Origin: JBBEAM01 sp942491105
GTDB taxonomy: Bacteria; Pseudomonadota; Alphaproteobacteria; Kiloniellales; DSM-21159
NCBI GenBank assembly: GCA_942491105.1
Contig: CALNZX010000002.1
Coordinates: 62,001-126,000, forward strand
DNA: 64,000 nucleotides
Direction: 5' to 3'
In this document: positions 27,249 to 36,565 of the stretch, in pieces
Layout of the letters: each line of letters opens with the position of its first letter
Numbering within the stretch: position 1 is the first letter of the stretch
The notes under the pieces: model-generated
Database searches by the model: none
What the model was told of the DNA's origin: nothing
Seen by the model: only the letters and a program-made list of their open reading frames with translations
Made by a program: the position numbers and the translations under genes

Positions 27249-27758
27249 ATGCTCATGACTGCTGCCCCCACGACCGCGCCCCCGGAGCAAGCGGCGGCCC
27301 GCCGCACGCTGGAGCTGCCCGACGAAGCGGCGACGGCGGCGCTGGCCCGTGGGATCGCCGCTATTGCCAGGCAGGGCGACGTGATCGCCTTGCAGGGCGA
27401 CCTCGGCTGCGGCAAGACGGCCTTCGCGCGCGCCTTCGTCAATGCGCTGCCCGGCGCGCCCGAGGAGGTGCCGAGTCCGACCTTCACGCTGGTCCAGGTC
27501 TATCCGCGCGGCGCGCGGGAGGTCTGGCACTTCGATCTTTACCGCCTGGAGCAGCCGGAGGAGGTCACCGAGCTGGGCCTGGAGGAGGCCTTGGCCGAAG
27601 GCATCACCCTGATCGAGTGGCCGGAACGGCTGGGCGGAGCCTTGCCGCGCGGCGCCCTGACCCTGCGCTTTTTCTTTGGCGCCTCCCCGCAGGCCCGGCG
27701 GATCGAGATCTCCGGCGGCCCCGCCTGGGCGGCGCGTCTGGCGGAGATCGCGCCATGA
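27249..27758 (+). CDS. tsaE: tRNA threonylcarbamoyladenosine biosynthesis ATPase TsaE
   Basis: About 169 residues with P-loop QGDLGCGKTAFARAF, SPTFTLVQVY and WHFDLYRLE, diagnostic of TsaE (YjeE). It is the ATPase that drives the TsaB-TsaD complex making t6A37 on ANN-reading tRNAs. Two candidate ATGs lie at 27249 and 27255; no strong SD separates them. Its stop overlaps the amgK start as ATGA, beginning a chain of coupled genes. Confidence 0.93.
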   Translation: MLMTAAPTTAPPEQAAARRTLELPDEAATAALARGIAAIARQGDVIALQGDLGCGKTAFARAFVNALPGAPEEVPSPTFTLVQVYPRGAREVWHFDLYRLEQPEEVTELGLEEALAEGITLIEWPERLGGALPRGALTLRFFFGASPQARRIEISGGPAWAARLAEIAP

Positions 27759-28771
27759 GCGCGCGCGACGTCGCCATCGATGCCTTTCTGGAAAGCGCCG
27801 GCTGGCCCGCCGCGCAGCGCCGTCTGCTGGCCGCCGACGCCTCCTTCCGCCGCTACGACCGGGTCACGCGCGACGGCGGCAGCGCCGTTCTGATGGATGC
27901 CCCGCCGGACAAGGAGAAGCCGGAAGCCTTCCTGAATGTGGCGGCGATGCTGCACGCCCTCGGCCTCTCGGCGCCTCGGATTCTCCATGCCGCCCCCGAG
28001 CAAGGCCTGATCCTGCTCGAGGATTTCGGCGACCGCACCTTTACCAAGGCCCTGGCGGAGGGCGCCGACGAAGAGTCGCTCTACCGCCTGGCGACCGACT
28101 GCCTGATCGCGCTGCATCGCGGCTGGCGGCCCGAGATGGCCGAGGCCAGCGCGCTGCCGCCCTATGATCTGGACATGCAGCTGCGCGAGCTCGGGCTGTT
28201 CCTCGAATGGTACCTGCCGGCGGCGCGCGGCAGCGCCGTCAGCCCCGAAGAGACAGCCGGCTTTCTCGCCGCCTGGCGCGCCGTCCTGCCCGCGGCGGCG
28301 GAGCTGCCGCCGACCCTGGTGCTGCGCGACTATCATGTCGACAACCTGATGATCCTGGAGGGCCGCGACGGCCTCGAGGCCTGCGGGCTGCTCGATTTCC
28401 AGGACGCGGCCTTGGGCTCCCCGGCGTACGATCTGGCGTCGCTGCTCAAGGACGACCGCCGCGACATCGCCGCAGATTTCCGCGCGGCCATGCTGCAACG
28501 CTACCTCGACGCCTTCCCTCAGCTCGATACGGAGAAGCTGCGCTTGACTGTCACCCTGCTCGCTGCCCAGCGCCATACCAAGAACATTGGCATTTTCAGC
28601 CGGCTGCACCGCCGCGACGGCAAACCGGGTTATCTGCGGCATGTTCCGCGGCTCTGGCGCTATCTCGAGGAGGCCTTCGACGACCCTGCGCTGGCGCCCG
28701 TCAAGGCATGGTTCGAGCGCGCGGTTCCCCGGGAAGCGCGCGGCGCGCCGGCCGGCGGAGAAGCGGCATGA
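27755..28771 (+). CDS. amgK: AmgK-type N-acetylmuramate/N-acetylglucosamine anomeric kinase
   Basis: 338 residues of the APH-like aminoglycoside-phosphotransferase fold. The N-lobe contains SFRRYDRVTR, the catalytic loop is VLRDYHVDNLMI and the metal-binding region LLDFQDAALGSPAYDL. With MurU next door, AmgK phosphorylates recycled MurNAc at C1, bypassing de novo UDP-MurNAc synthesis; this recycling route is known from Pseudomonas and Caulobacter and is linked to intrinsic fosfomycin tolerance. The start at 27755 is set by the ATGA overlap with tsaE. The gene call relies on fold plus neighbour. Confidence 0.85.
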   Translation: MSARDVAIDAFLESAGWPAAQRRLLAADASFRRYDRVTRDGGSAVLMDAPPDKEKPEAFLNVAAMLHALGLSAPRILHAAPEQGLILLEDFGDRTFTKALAEGADEESLYRLATDCLIALHRGWRPEMAEASALPPYDLDMQLRELGLFLEWYLPAARGSAVSPEETAGFLAAWRAVLPAAAELPPTLVLRDYHVDNLMILEGRDGLEACGLLDFQDAALGSPAYDLASLLKDDRRDIAADFRAAMLQRYLDAFPQLDTEKLRLTVTLLAAQRHTKNIGIFSRLHRRDGKPGYLRHVPRLWRYLEEAFDDPALAPVKAWFERAVPREARGAPAGGEAA

Positions 28772-29544
28772 CGCGGACGGCCATGCCCAAGACCGCGATG
28801 GTCCTCGCCGCCGGCTACGGGACCCGGATGCGGCCGCTGACCGAGACCACGCCGAAGCCGCTGCTCGAGGTCGCCGGGCGCTCCCTGCTCGACCACATCC
28901 TGGATCATCTCAAGCGCGCCGGTATCGAGAAGATCGTCATCAATCTGCATCACCTGGGCGAGGCGATCGAAAAGCACCTCGCCGATTTCGACGGGGCGGA
29001 GCTGGTTTTCTCCTACGAGCGCGAGGAACTGCTGGAGACCGGCGGCGGAATCAAGGCCGCGCTGCCGCTGCTCGGCGAAGAGCCTTTCTTCGCGATCAAC
29101 GGCGATGTCGTCTGGCTGGATGGCGTCGTGCCCTGCCTGCAGCGTCTGGCCGAGACCTGGGATCCGGCGTGCATGGACGCCCTGCTGCTGCTGCACCCGA
29201 CCATCACCGCCTTCGGCTATGACGGCGATGGCGATTTCATGATGAGCCCCGATGGGCTGCTGCGGCGGCGGATCGAGCGCGAGGTCGCGGCTTTCCTCTT
29301 CGCCGGAGTGCAGATCCTGCATCCCCGGCTCTTCGCCGGCGCGCCCGATGGCGCCTTCTCGCTCAACCGGCTCTATGACAAGGCGATCGAGAACCAGAGA
29401 CTCCATGGCCTGCGCCATGACGGCGAATGGTTTCACGTCGGCACGCCGGCGGCCCTGCGGCTGGCCGACGAGCTGCTGCACGAGGAAATCGGCGAGCGGC
29501 CGACCTCCTTCCAGCGCAATCTCGCGGAGTTCCTGGAGAGATGA
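28768..29544 (+). CDS. murU: MurNAc-1-phosphate uridylyltransferase MurU-like nucleotidyltransferase
   Basis: 258 residues of the sugar-nucleotidyltransferase family: AAGYGTRMRPLTETTPKPLL holds the nucleotide-binding G-x-G-T-R-x(4-9)-K signature. FAINGDVVW gives the metal Asp and FHVGTPAALRLADE the C-terminal motif. It converts MurNAc-1-P and UTP to UDP-MurNAc after AmgK. The start at 28768 overlaps the amgK stop as ATGA and has CGGAGA upstream; an ATG five codons later is possible. The end overlaps addB, again ATGA. Confidence 0.87.
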   Translation: MTRTAMPKTAMVLAAGYGTRMRPLTETTPKPLLEVAGRSLLDHILDHLKRAGIEKIVINLHHLGEAIEKHLADFDGAELVFSYEREELLETGGGIKAALPLLGEEPFFAINGDVVWLDGVVPCLQRLAETWDPACMDALLLLHPTITAFGYDGDGDFMMSPDGLLRRRIEREVAAFLFAGVQILHPRLFAGAPDGAFSLNRLYDKAIENQRLHGLRHDGEWFHVGTPAALRLADELLHEEIGERPTSFQRNLAEFLER

Positions 29545-32531
29545 GCGCCGCCGGCAACAGGGTCTTCACGATCCCGCCGGGCTATTCCTTTGTCGATGCC
29601 CTTGCCGAGGGCTTGTTGCGGCGCTTCCCCAATCCCCTGGAACTGGGCGCCGCGCGGGTGCTGCTGCCGACGCGGCGCGCCTGCCGTTCCCTGCAGGAAG
29701 CCTTCCTGCGGGTCGGCGGCGGTAAGCCCTTGCTGCTGCCGCGCATGCTGCCGCTCGGCGATCTCGACCCCGACGAGCTGACCGTTGCCGGCGAGGGTCT
29801 GGAATGGGCCGCCGCCGAGGCCGCTGACCTGCCCCAGGCGATTCCGCCGTTGCGCCGCCAGTTGCTGCTGACCAGGCTGATCCGCCACTGGCCGGGTGCC
29901 AGTCACGGCCAGCCCCTCGGCGAGGAGCAGGCCAACCGGCTGGCCGGAGAACTCGCGCGGCTGCTCGACCAGGTCGAGACCGAAGGCCTCGACTTCGCGG
30001 CCTTGGACAGCCTGGTGCCGGAGGTCTACGCCGATCACTGGAAGCAGACGCTGCGCTTCCTGGAAATCGTCACCCAGGCCTGGCCTGCGATCCAAGCCGA
30101 GGAAGACGCCATCGGACCCGCCGAGCGCCGGCGCAGGCTGTTGGAGCTGCAGGCCGCCGCCTGGAGCGCCGCGCCGCCGCAGGGGCCGGTGATCGCCGCC
30201 GGATCGACGGGCTCGATTCCGGCGACGGCCCGGCTGATCGGCGTGATCGCGAAGCTGCCTCAAGGCCTGGTCGTGCTGCCCGGTCTCGACCAGGACAGCG
30301 ACCCGGCGCTCTGGCCGATAATCGAGGCCGACCCGAGCCACCCCCAACACGGGCTCGCCCTGCTGCTGAAGCAGCTGGAGCTCTCCGTCGCGCAGGTTGC
30401 GCTCTGGCCCGCCTGCGAGTCCGCCGCGCTGCACGCGGAGCGCGCGCGGCTGGTCAACACCGCGCTCTGGCCGGCCGCGGCCACCCGCGACTGGACGCAG
30501 GCCGCGCAAGCGGGGGACTTGAAACGGGCCGCCGCCGCCTTGCCCGGCACGGTCACGCGGATCGACGCCGCGACCTCCGGCGAGGAAGCCGCCGCCATCG
30601 CCCTGCTGCTCCGCCAAGCCCTGGAGACTCCGGAAAAGCGCGCCGCCCTGGTAACGCCGGACCGCGATCTCGCGCGCCGCGTCGCCGCCGAGCTGCGGCG
30701 CTGGGACATCGCCATCGACGACTCCGCCGGACAGCCCTTGAGCCGCACCGCGCCGGGCGTGTTCCTGCGGCTGACGGCGGCGATGCTGAGCGAGGCGCTC
30801 GCCCCCCTGCCGCTGCTGGCCGCGCTGAAACACCCTCTGGCCTCGGGCGGTCTGGCTCCGGGCGCTTTCCGCCGCCGGGTCCGTGCCCTCGAAACCGCCG
30901 CGCTGCGCGGCCCCCGTCCGGCGCCCGGCTTCGCCGGACTGCGCCAAACCTTGGGGCAGAACAAGCGCGCGCCCAAGGAACTGGCTGGCTGGCTCAAGGA
31001 TCTTGAGGCCCGGACCAAGCCCTTCCTCGACGCCCTGGCGACGCGGGAAAACCGCCTGCCGGTCCTGATTGAGGCGCATATCGCCTGCGCCGAGGCCCTG
31101 GCCGAGAGCGCCGAGGAAAGCGGCGCGGAGCGGCTGTGGAGCGGCGAGGCCGGCGAAGCCGCCGCCATGTTCCTCGATGAACTGCGCGAAGCGGCGCGCG
31201 GACAGAGCCTGGAAACCGCGAGCTACGCCGGCTTGCTGAACGAGCTGCTGGCCGGTCAGGTGGTGCGGCCGCGCTACGGCAGCCATCCGCGCCTGGCCAT
31301 TCTCGGCCCCCTCGAGGCCAGGCTCTATCACGTCGAGCTGATGATTCTCGGCGGCTTGAACGAAGGCGCCTGGCCGGCCGAAACGGAAGCCGGCCCCTGG
31401 CTCAGCCGCCCGATGCGCGAAACCTTCGGGCTGCCGCCGCTGGAGCGCCGCATCGGCCTGTCGGCGCATGACTTCGCGCAGGCCTTCTCCGCGCCGGAGG
31501 TGGTGCTGACCCGGGCCCGGCGGGTCGGCGGCGCGCCGAGCGTCGCCTCGCGCTGGCTGCTGCGCCTGGAAGCCTTCCTCGGCGCGCTCGACGCCAAGCA
31601 GGCGCTCCAACCCCTGCAGGCCTGGCAAGGCTGGGCCCAGCGCCTCGACCGGCCCGATGCGGTCGAGCCCTGCGCGCGGCCCGCGCCCAGACCGCCGGTC
31701 GCGGCCCGGCCGCGCGAACTCTCGGTGACCCGGGTCGAGACCTGGATGCGCGACCCCTACGCGCTCTATGCCCAGCAAATCCTGCGCCTGCGCAAGCTCG
31801 ACGATCTCGACGCCGAGGCCAGCGCCGCCGAGCGCGGCACTGCGATTCACGCGGCGCTGGAGCGCTTTACCAAGGACTTTCCGGAAGCCCTGCCCCCCGA
31901 CGCCCTGGAGCGGCTGATCGAAATCGGCGAGAGCGTGTTCGAGGACTTGAAGGCCCGGCCCTCGGTCCATGCCTTCTGGTGGCCGCGCTTTCGCCGCGCC
32001 GCGGCCTGGGTGATCGAGCAGGAGCGGCAACGCCGTGCCGAAGGCCTGAGGATACACGCCGAAACCAAGGGCCGCCTCGCGCTTGGCGACTTCACCCTGA
32101 CCGCCAAGGCCGACAGGATCGAAGCGCGCGCCGACGGCGGCCTGGGCATCCTGGATTACAAGACCGGCCAGGCGCCGAGCCAAAAGGATGTCGCGCGCGG
32201 CCTTTCCCCGCAGCTGCCCTTGGAAGCCGCCATTGCCGCTGCAGGCGGATTTCCAGGCATCCCGCGGGGCGCCACCGCCGAGCTGGCGTTCTGGCGCCTG
32301 CCCGGAAGCGCCTCGACGCCGGGCGAAGCGGTCCAGATCAAGCCGAGCGATATCCCGGAGCTGGCGGAGACCGCGCGCGAAGGCCTGCGGGCGCTGATCG
32401 CGGTCTTCGATCAGCAGGCGACGCCCTATCACCCGCAGCCCCGCCCCGGCGCGAAGCTCGCCTACAACGACTATGAACACCTGGCGCGGGTCAAGGAGTG
32501 GTCCGCCGGTGGCGGCGGAGACGAGTCATGA
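29541..32531 (+). CDS. addB: Double-strand break repair protein AddB
   Basis: 996 residues. The N-terminus (FTIPPGYSFVDALAEGLL, RVLLPTRRACRSLQEAF) and overall layout match the alphaproteobacterial AddB, an inactive helicase-like body joined to a nuclease. The C-terminal PD-(D/E)xK domain shows RGTAIHAALERF and the catalytic ILDYKTGQAPS at about residue 870. With AddA it resects double-strand ends to a Chi-like site for RecA loading, replacing RecBCD. ATGA overlaps link it to murU upstream and addA downstream. Confidence 0.94.
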   Translation: MSAAGNRVFTIPPGYSFVDALAEGLLRRFPNPLELGAARVLLPTRRACRSLQEAFLRVGGGKPLLLPRMLPLGDLDPDELTVAGEGLEWAAAEAADLPQAIPPLRRQLLLTRLIRHWPGASHGQPLGEEQANRLAGELARLLDQVETEGLDFAALDSLVPEVYADHWKQTLRFLEIVTQAWPAIQAEEDAIGPAERRRRLLELQAAAWSAAPPQGPVIAAGSTGSIPATARLIGVIAKLPQGLVVLPGLDQDSDPALWPIIEADPSHPQHGLALLLKQLELSVAQVALWPACESAALHAERARLVNTALWPAAATRDWTQAAQAGDLKRAAAALPGTVTRIDAATSGEEAAAIALLLRQALETPEKRAALVTPDRDLARRVAAELRRWDIAIDDSAGQPLSRTAPGVFLRLTAAMLSEALAPLPLLAALKHPLASGGLAPGAFRRRVRALETAALRGPRPAPGFAGLRQTLGQNKRAPKELAGWLKDLEARTKPFLDALATRENRLPVLIEAHIACAEALAESAEESGAERLWSGEAGEAAAMFLDELREAARGQSLETASYAGLLNELLAGQVVRPRYGSHPRLAILGPLEARLYHVELMILGGLNEGAWPAETEAGPWLSRPMRETFGLPPLERRIGLSAHDFAQAFSAPEVVLTRARRVGGAPSVASRWLLRLEAFLGALDAKQALQPLQAWQGWAQRLDRPDAVEPCARPAPRPPVAARPRELSVTRVETWMRDPYALYAQQILRLRKLDDLDAEASAAERGTAIHAALERFTKDFPEALPPDALERLIEIGESVFEDLKARPSVHAFWWPRFRRAAAWVIEQERQRRAEGLRIHAETKGRLALGDFTLTAKADRIEARADGGLGILDYKTGQAPSQKDVARGLSPQLPLEAAIAAAGGFPGIPRGATAELAFWRLPGSASTPGEAVQIKPSDIPELAETAREGLRALIAVFDQQATPYHPQPRPGAKLAYNDYEHLARVKEWSAGGGGDES

Positions 32532-35500
32532 CCGCGCCGGACGATCTGCGCAGCACGCGTACGGCCGCGGCGACCAAGAGCCAGCGCACGGCGGCCAACC
32601 CGGCGGTGTCCGCCTGGGCCGCCGCCTCGGCCGGCAGCGGCAAGACCCGGGTGCTGACCAACCGGGTGCTGCGCCTGATGCTCGAGGGCGCCAAGCCCGA
32701 GCGGATTCTCTGCCTGACCTTCACCAAGGCGGCGGCGGCGGAGATGGCGACCCGTCTCTCGGCGGTGCTGGCCGAATGGGCCACGGTGAGCGACGCAGCC
32801 CTGGCCGGGAAGCTGCAAGAACTGACCGGGGAGCGCCCGAGCGAGGATCTGCAGGGGCGCGCCCGGCGTCTTTTCGCCGAGGTCATCGACGTGCCCGGCG
32901 GCATGAAAATCCAGACCATCCACGCCTTCTGCCAGTCGCTGCTCGGGCGCTTTCCCCTGGAAGCCGGCGTCGCGCCGCACTTCTCCCTGATCGAGGAGCG
33001 CTCGGCCAGCGAGCTGCTGCAGTCCGCCCGCGAGGAGGTCTTCCAGAGGATCGCGCGCGACGGCGGCGCCCTGGCCCAGGCGATGCAGGTGATCGCCACC
33101 CAGGTGGCCGATCAGGACTTCCCCAAGCTGCTCGGCGCCCTGCTCAAGGAGCGCGGCCGGATTCAGGACATTCTCGACCGCCATGCCGGCCTCGCCGGCC
33201 TCTCCCTGGCGATCGACGCCGAACTGGGAATTGCGCGCGGCGAGACCCGGGACTCCGCGCTGGCCGCCGCCTGTGGCGACGACGCCTGCGACGCGGATGG
33301 CCTGCGGCGCCTGGCCGCCGCGATGCTCGAAAGCAGCAAGAAAACGGATCTCGAGCGCGGCGCCCTGCTGGCCGCCTGGCTCTCCAGCCCGAAGGCGCGC
33401 GCCGCGGGCCTCGAGGCCTACTGCAAGGCCTTCTTCACCAAGGGCGGCACGGGGACGCGCCTGGCCAAGGCGGCGACCAAGGAGGTGCTGGAGCGCCTGC
33501 CGGAGGCCGAAGAGGTCTTCGCCCGCGAGGCTGCCCGCCTGGAGGCTCTGCGCGACCGCCTGCACGCCTTCGATATCGCCGAGGCAACCAAGGCGCTCTT
33601 CGCCTTGGCTCAAGAGGTCTTCGCGGTCTACGAGCGGCGCAAGGCGCTGCTCGGCCAGCTCGACTACGACGACCTGATTCTCAAGGCCCGGGCCCTGCTG
33701 GAGGTCTCCAATCAGGCCGCCTGGGTGCTGTTCAAGCTCGATGGCGGCCTCGATCACCTGCTGATCGACGAGGCCCAGGACACCAACCCGGACCAGTGGC
33801 GTGTGGTCAGGGCGCTGAGCGAGGAGTTCTTCTCCGGCGCCGGCGCCCATGAGGCGCGCGCCGGGGAGGCGCCAGCGCCGCCGCGCACGCTGTTCGCCGT
33901 CGGCGACGCCAAGCAGTCGATCTTCTCCTTCCAGCGCGCCGACCCGGACTCCTTCGTTGCCATGCAGAGTTACTTCTCCGAACGGGTTCAGGCCTCGGGC
34001 AACCAATGGCGGCCCGTCGACCTCACGGTTTCCTTCCGCAGTACCGAGACGGTGCTGCGGGCCGTCGACCGTGTGTTTCAGTACGAGGCCCATCAGGCCG
34101 GGCTGATCTTCGGCGCACGCTGGGAAGATCACGTGCCGGTGCGCGCCGGTCAGGCCGGCCTGGTCGAGCTCTGGCCCCTCGCCGAGCCGCTGGCGGCCCC
34201 GGAGATGGAGCCCTGGGCGCCCCCGACCGAGGTTCAGGACGCGGCCAGCGGCGAACAGCGCCTGGCCCAGGCCATCGCGACGCGCATCGCAAGCTGGCTG
34301 GGCGCGGAAAACCGCGCGGCGCAGCCCGAGGCCTGGCTGGAATCGCGGAACCGGCGGATCGAGGCCGGGGACATCATGATCCTGGTGCAGCGGCGCAAGC
34401 TCTTCGTCGCCGAGATGGTGCGGGCCTTGAAGGACCGTCATATCCCGGTGGCCGGGCTCGACCGCATGGTGCTGACCGAACAGCTCGCCGTGATGGATCT
34501 CTTGGCGCTGGGCAAGGCGGTGCTGCTGCCCGAGGACGATCTTACCCTGGCGACGCTGCTGCGCGGGCCGCTGGTCGGACTCGGCGAAGACGCGCTGTTC
34601 GAGCTGGCCCACAACCGCGGTAAGGACACCAGCCTCTGGTCGGCGCTGCAGGACAAGGCCAAGCGGAACGCAGCGCTCGCCGCGATCCTGGAGACCCTGC
34701 GCGGCTGGCGCGATCTCGCCGATTTTACTCCACCCTATGAGTTCTTCGCCGAGGTGCTGAACCGGGGCGGCCGCCGCGCCCTGCTCGGGCGCCTGGGCCC
34801 CGACGCCGACGACCCTATCGAGGAACTGCTCAACCAGGCCCTGGCCTACGAGGCCGAGCACGCGCCTTCGCTGCAGGGCTTTCTGCACTGGATCGAAGCC
34901 GGCGCCCAGATGGTCAAGCGCGACCTGGAACAGGCGGGCGGCGCGGTCCGGGTGATGACGGTGCACGGCGCCAAGGGCTTGGAGGCGCCGGTGGTTTTTC
35001 TGCCCGATACCACCTTCAAGCCGCAGCTCCGCGATACGGTGTTCTGGCTCGACGGCGCCGCCGGGGAGCCCCCGCTACCGCTGTGGCTGCCGCGCGTCGA
35101 ACTGGCCGAGGAGACGGCCCGCCAGGCGCGCGAGGCGGCCAAGGCGGCGCAGGAGCGCGAGTACCGCCGCCTGCTCTACGTTGCCATGACCCGCGCCGAG
35201 GACCGGCTCTATGTCTGCGGCAACCTCGGCGGCAGAAGCACGCTCGCCGAGGACTGCTGGTACAAGATGGTCGAGACCGTGCTCGCCGATCAGGCCGCGC
35301 CCTTCGCCTTCGAGTCGGCCTCCCCCCATGGCTGGAGCGGCGAGGGCCTGCGTCTGACCGGCGCTCAGGAGGCCGCACCGGAACCGGCCCGGGAGGCCGG
35401 CGAGGCGCCGACACCTGAGGCCGGCGCCCCGCCCGCCTGGATCGCGGCGGCGCCGCCGCCGGAGCCCACGCCGCCGCGCCCCCTGGCCCCCTCGCGCCCC

Positions 35501-36070
35501 TCGGAACCCGAGCCGCCCGCGCTCTCGCCGCTATCGAGCGAAAAGGGCCGGGCCGAGGACAGCCGCCGCTTTCTACGCGGCCGCCTGATTCACCGCTTGC
35601 TCGAACTGCTGCCCGAGGTGGCGGAGGAACGCCGCGAGGCCCTGGCCTGGAAGCTGCTTGGCCCGGAAGCCCGCGGATTCGCAAAGGACGAGCGGGCGGC
35701 GATGATCGCCGAAACCCTAGAGGTGCTGAACCACCCGGATTTCGCGGCGATTTTCGGGCCTGGCAGCCGTGCCGAGGCACCGATCGCGGGGCTGATCGAG
35801 ACTTCTGGCGGGTCCAGGCCGATTTCCGGCCAGCTCGACCGTATCCTGGTCACCGCGGAAAAGGTCCTGGTCATCGACTACAAGTCGAACCGCCCGCCGC
35901 CAGGCGACGAAAGCGGGGTCGCGGCGGCCTATCTGCGCCAAATGGCGGCCTATCGGGCGCTTTTGCAGGGCATTTACCCGGGAAAAGCCATCCACTGCGC
36001 CTTGCTGTGGACCGATGGCCCGCGTCTCATGCAACTCAGCCCTGATCGCCTGGACAGTCACGCGCCTTGA
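32528..36070 (+). CDS. addA: Double-strand break repair helicase-nuclease AddA
   Basis: 1180 residues of the UvrD-like superfamily 1. Walker A is SAGSGKTRVLTNR (about 34-46), motif Ia LTFTKAAAAEMA, motif II LLIDEAQDTNPDQW and motif VI YVAMTRAEDRLYV. A proline-rich linker (about 965-1000) precedes the nuclease domain with RGRLIHRLLELLP and catalytic VIDYKSNRPPP at about 1115. It is the motor and one nuclease of the AddAB complex. The ATG at 32528 overlaps the addB stop. trxA follows after 114 bp with its own leader. Confidence 0.95.
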   Translation: MTAPDDLRSTRTAAATKSQRTAANPAVSAWAAASAGSGKTRVLTNRVLRLMLEGAKPERILCLTFTKAAAAEMATRLSAVLAEWATVSDAALAGKLQELTGERPSEDLQGRARRLFAEVIDVPGGMKIQTIHAFCQSLLGRFPLEAGVAPHFSLIEERSASELLQSAREEVFQRIARDGGALAQAMQVIATQVADQDFPKLLGALLKERGRIQDILDRHAGLAGLSLAIDAELGIARGETRDSALAAACGDDACDADGLRRLAAAMLESSKKTDLERGALLAAWLSSPKARAAGLEAYCKAFFTKGGTGTRLAKAATKEVLERLPEAEEVFAREAARLEALRDRLHAFDIAEATKALFALAQEVFAVYERRKALLGQLDYDDLILKARALLEVSNQAAWVLFKLDGGLDHLLIDEAQDTNPDQWRVVRALSEEFFSGAGAHEARAGEAPAPPRTLFAVGDAKQSIFSFQRADPDSFVAMQSYFSERVQASGNQWRPVDLTVSFRSTETVLRAVDRVFQYEAHQAGLIFGARWEDHVPVRAGQAGLVELWPLAEPLAAPEMEPWAPPTEVQDAASGEQRLAQAIATRIASWLGAENRAAQPEAWLESRNRRIEAGDIMILVQRRKLFVAEMVRALKDRHIPVAGLDRMVLTEQLAVMDLLALGKAVLLPEDDLTLATLLRGPLVGLGEDALFELAHNRGKDTSLWSALQDKAKRNAALAAILETLRGWRDLADFTPPYEFFAEVLNRGGRRALLGRLGPDADDPIEELLNQALAYEAEHAPSLQGFLHWIEAGAQMVKRDLEQAGGAVRVMTVHGAKGLEAPVVFLPDTTFKPQLRDTVFWLDGAAGEPPLPLWLPRVELAEETARQAREAAKAAQEREYRRLLYVAMTRAEDRLYVCGNLGGRSTLAEDCWYKMVETVLADQAAPFAFESASPHGWSGEGLRLTGAQEAAPEPAREAGEAPTPEAGAPPAWIAAAPPPEPTPPRPLAPSRPSEPEPPALSPLSSEKGRAEDSRRFLRGRLIHRLLELLPEVAEERREALAWKLLGPEARGFAKDERAAMIAETLEVLNHPDFAAIFGPGSRAEAPIAGLIETSGGSRPISGQLDRILVTAEKVLVIDYKSNRPPPGDESGVAAAYLRQMAAYRALLQGIYPGKAIHCALLWTDGPRLMQLSPDRLDSHAP

Positions 36071-36184
36071 CGCTAGCGGCGATCCCTCCCCATATTTGAT
36101 CCAACAGAGGCGCCTCCGGCAGGCCGCCGGGCGCTGAGCCCGGTCGGGAACGGAGCGTTTTCCCAAACAGTTCACGGGGTATGA

Positions 36185-36505
36185 ATGTCTACATCCAGCG
36201 TAAACGACACGTCGTTCGAAGCCGACGTCCTCAAGGCGGAAAAGCCGGTTCTGGTCGATTTCTGGGCCGAGTGGTGCGGCCCCTGCAAGACCATCGCGCC
36301 CGCCCTGGAGGAGATCGCCAAGGAGCTCGGCGACCGTGTCACCGTGGTCAAGATCAACATCGACGAAAATCCGCAGACGCCGACCAAGTTCGGCGTGCGC
36401 GGCATTCCCACGCTGATGCTGTTCAAGGACGGCGAGGTCGCCGCGACCAAGGTCGGCGCCCTGCCCCGCAAGCAGCTACAGGATTGGCTGGAAGAAAACG
36501 TATAA
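36185..36505 (+). CDS. trxA: Thioredoxin
   Basis: 106 residues with active site WAEWCGPCKT (Cys31/Cys34), the conserved cis-Pro in GIPTLMLFKDG and standard length. It is the cytoplasmic disulfide reductant. An out-of-frame ATG four bases upstream (ATGAATG) is not used. A short hairpin (AGCCTG/CAGGCT, 36505-36520) and then a strong terminator follow the stop. Confidence 0.97.
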   Translation: MSTSSVNDTSFEADVLKAEKPVLVDFWAEWCGPCKTIAPALEEIAKELGDRVTVVKINIDENPQTPTKFGVRGIPTLMLFKDGEVAATKVGALPRKQLQDWLEENV

Positions 36506-36533
36506 GCCTGATTGCAGGCTTTCGAACGGAAAA

Positions 36534-36557
36534 CCCCGCCACATGGCGGGGTTTTTT
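36534..36557 (+). terminator. Rho-independent terminator after trxA, probably bidirectional
   Basis: CCCCGCC / GGCGGGG with a four-base ACAT loop is followed by six T. On the minus strand the same hairpin is followed by a TTTT stretch, so it could also end the convergent transcript arriving from 36566. Confidence 0.93.
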
Positions 36558-36565
36558 GTTGCGCC

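Noticed and set aside
29433..32480. 1015-residue minus-strand frame opposite addB
   Set aside because: Antisense shadow of a high-GC gene; composition dominated by Gly/Gln/Arg with no motif.
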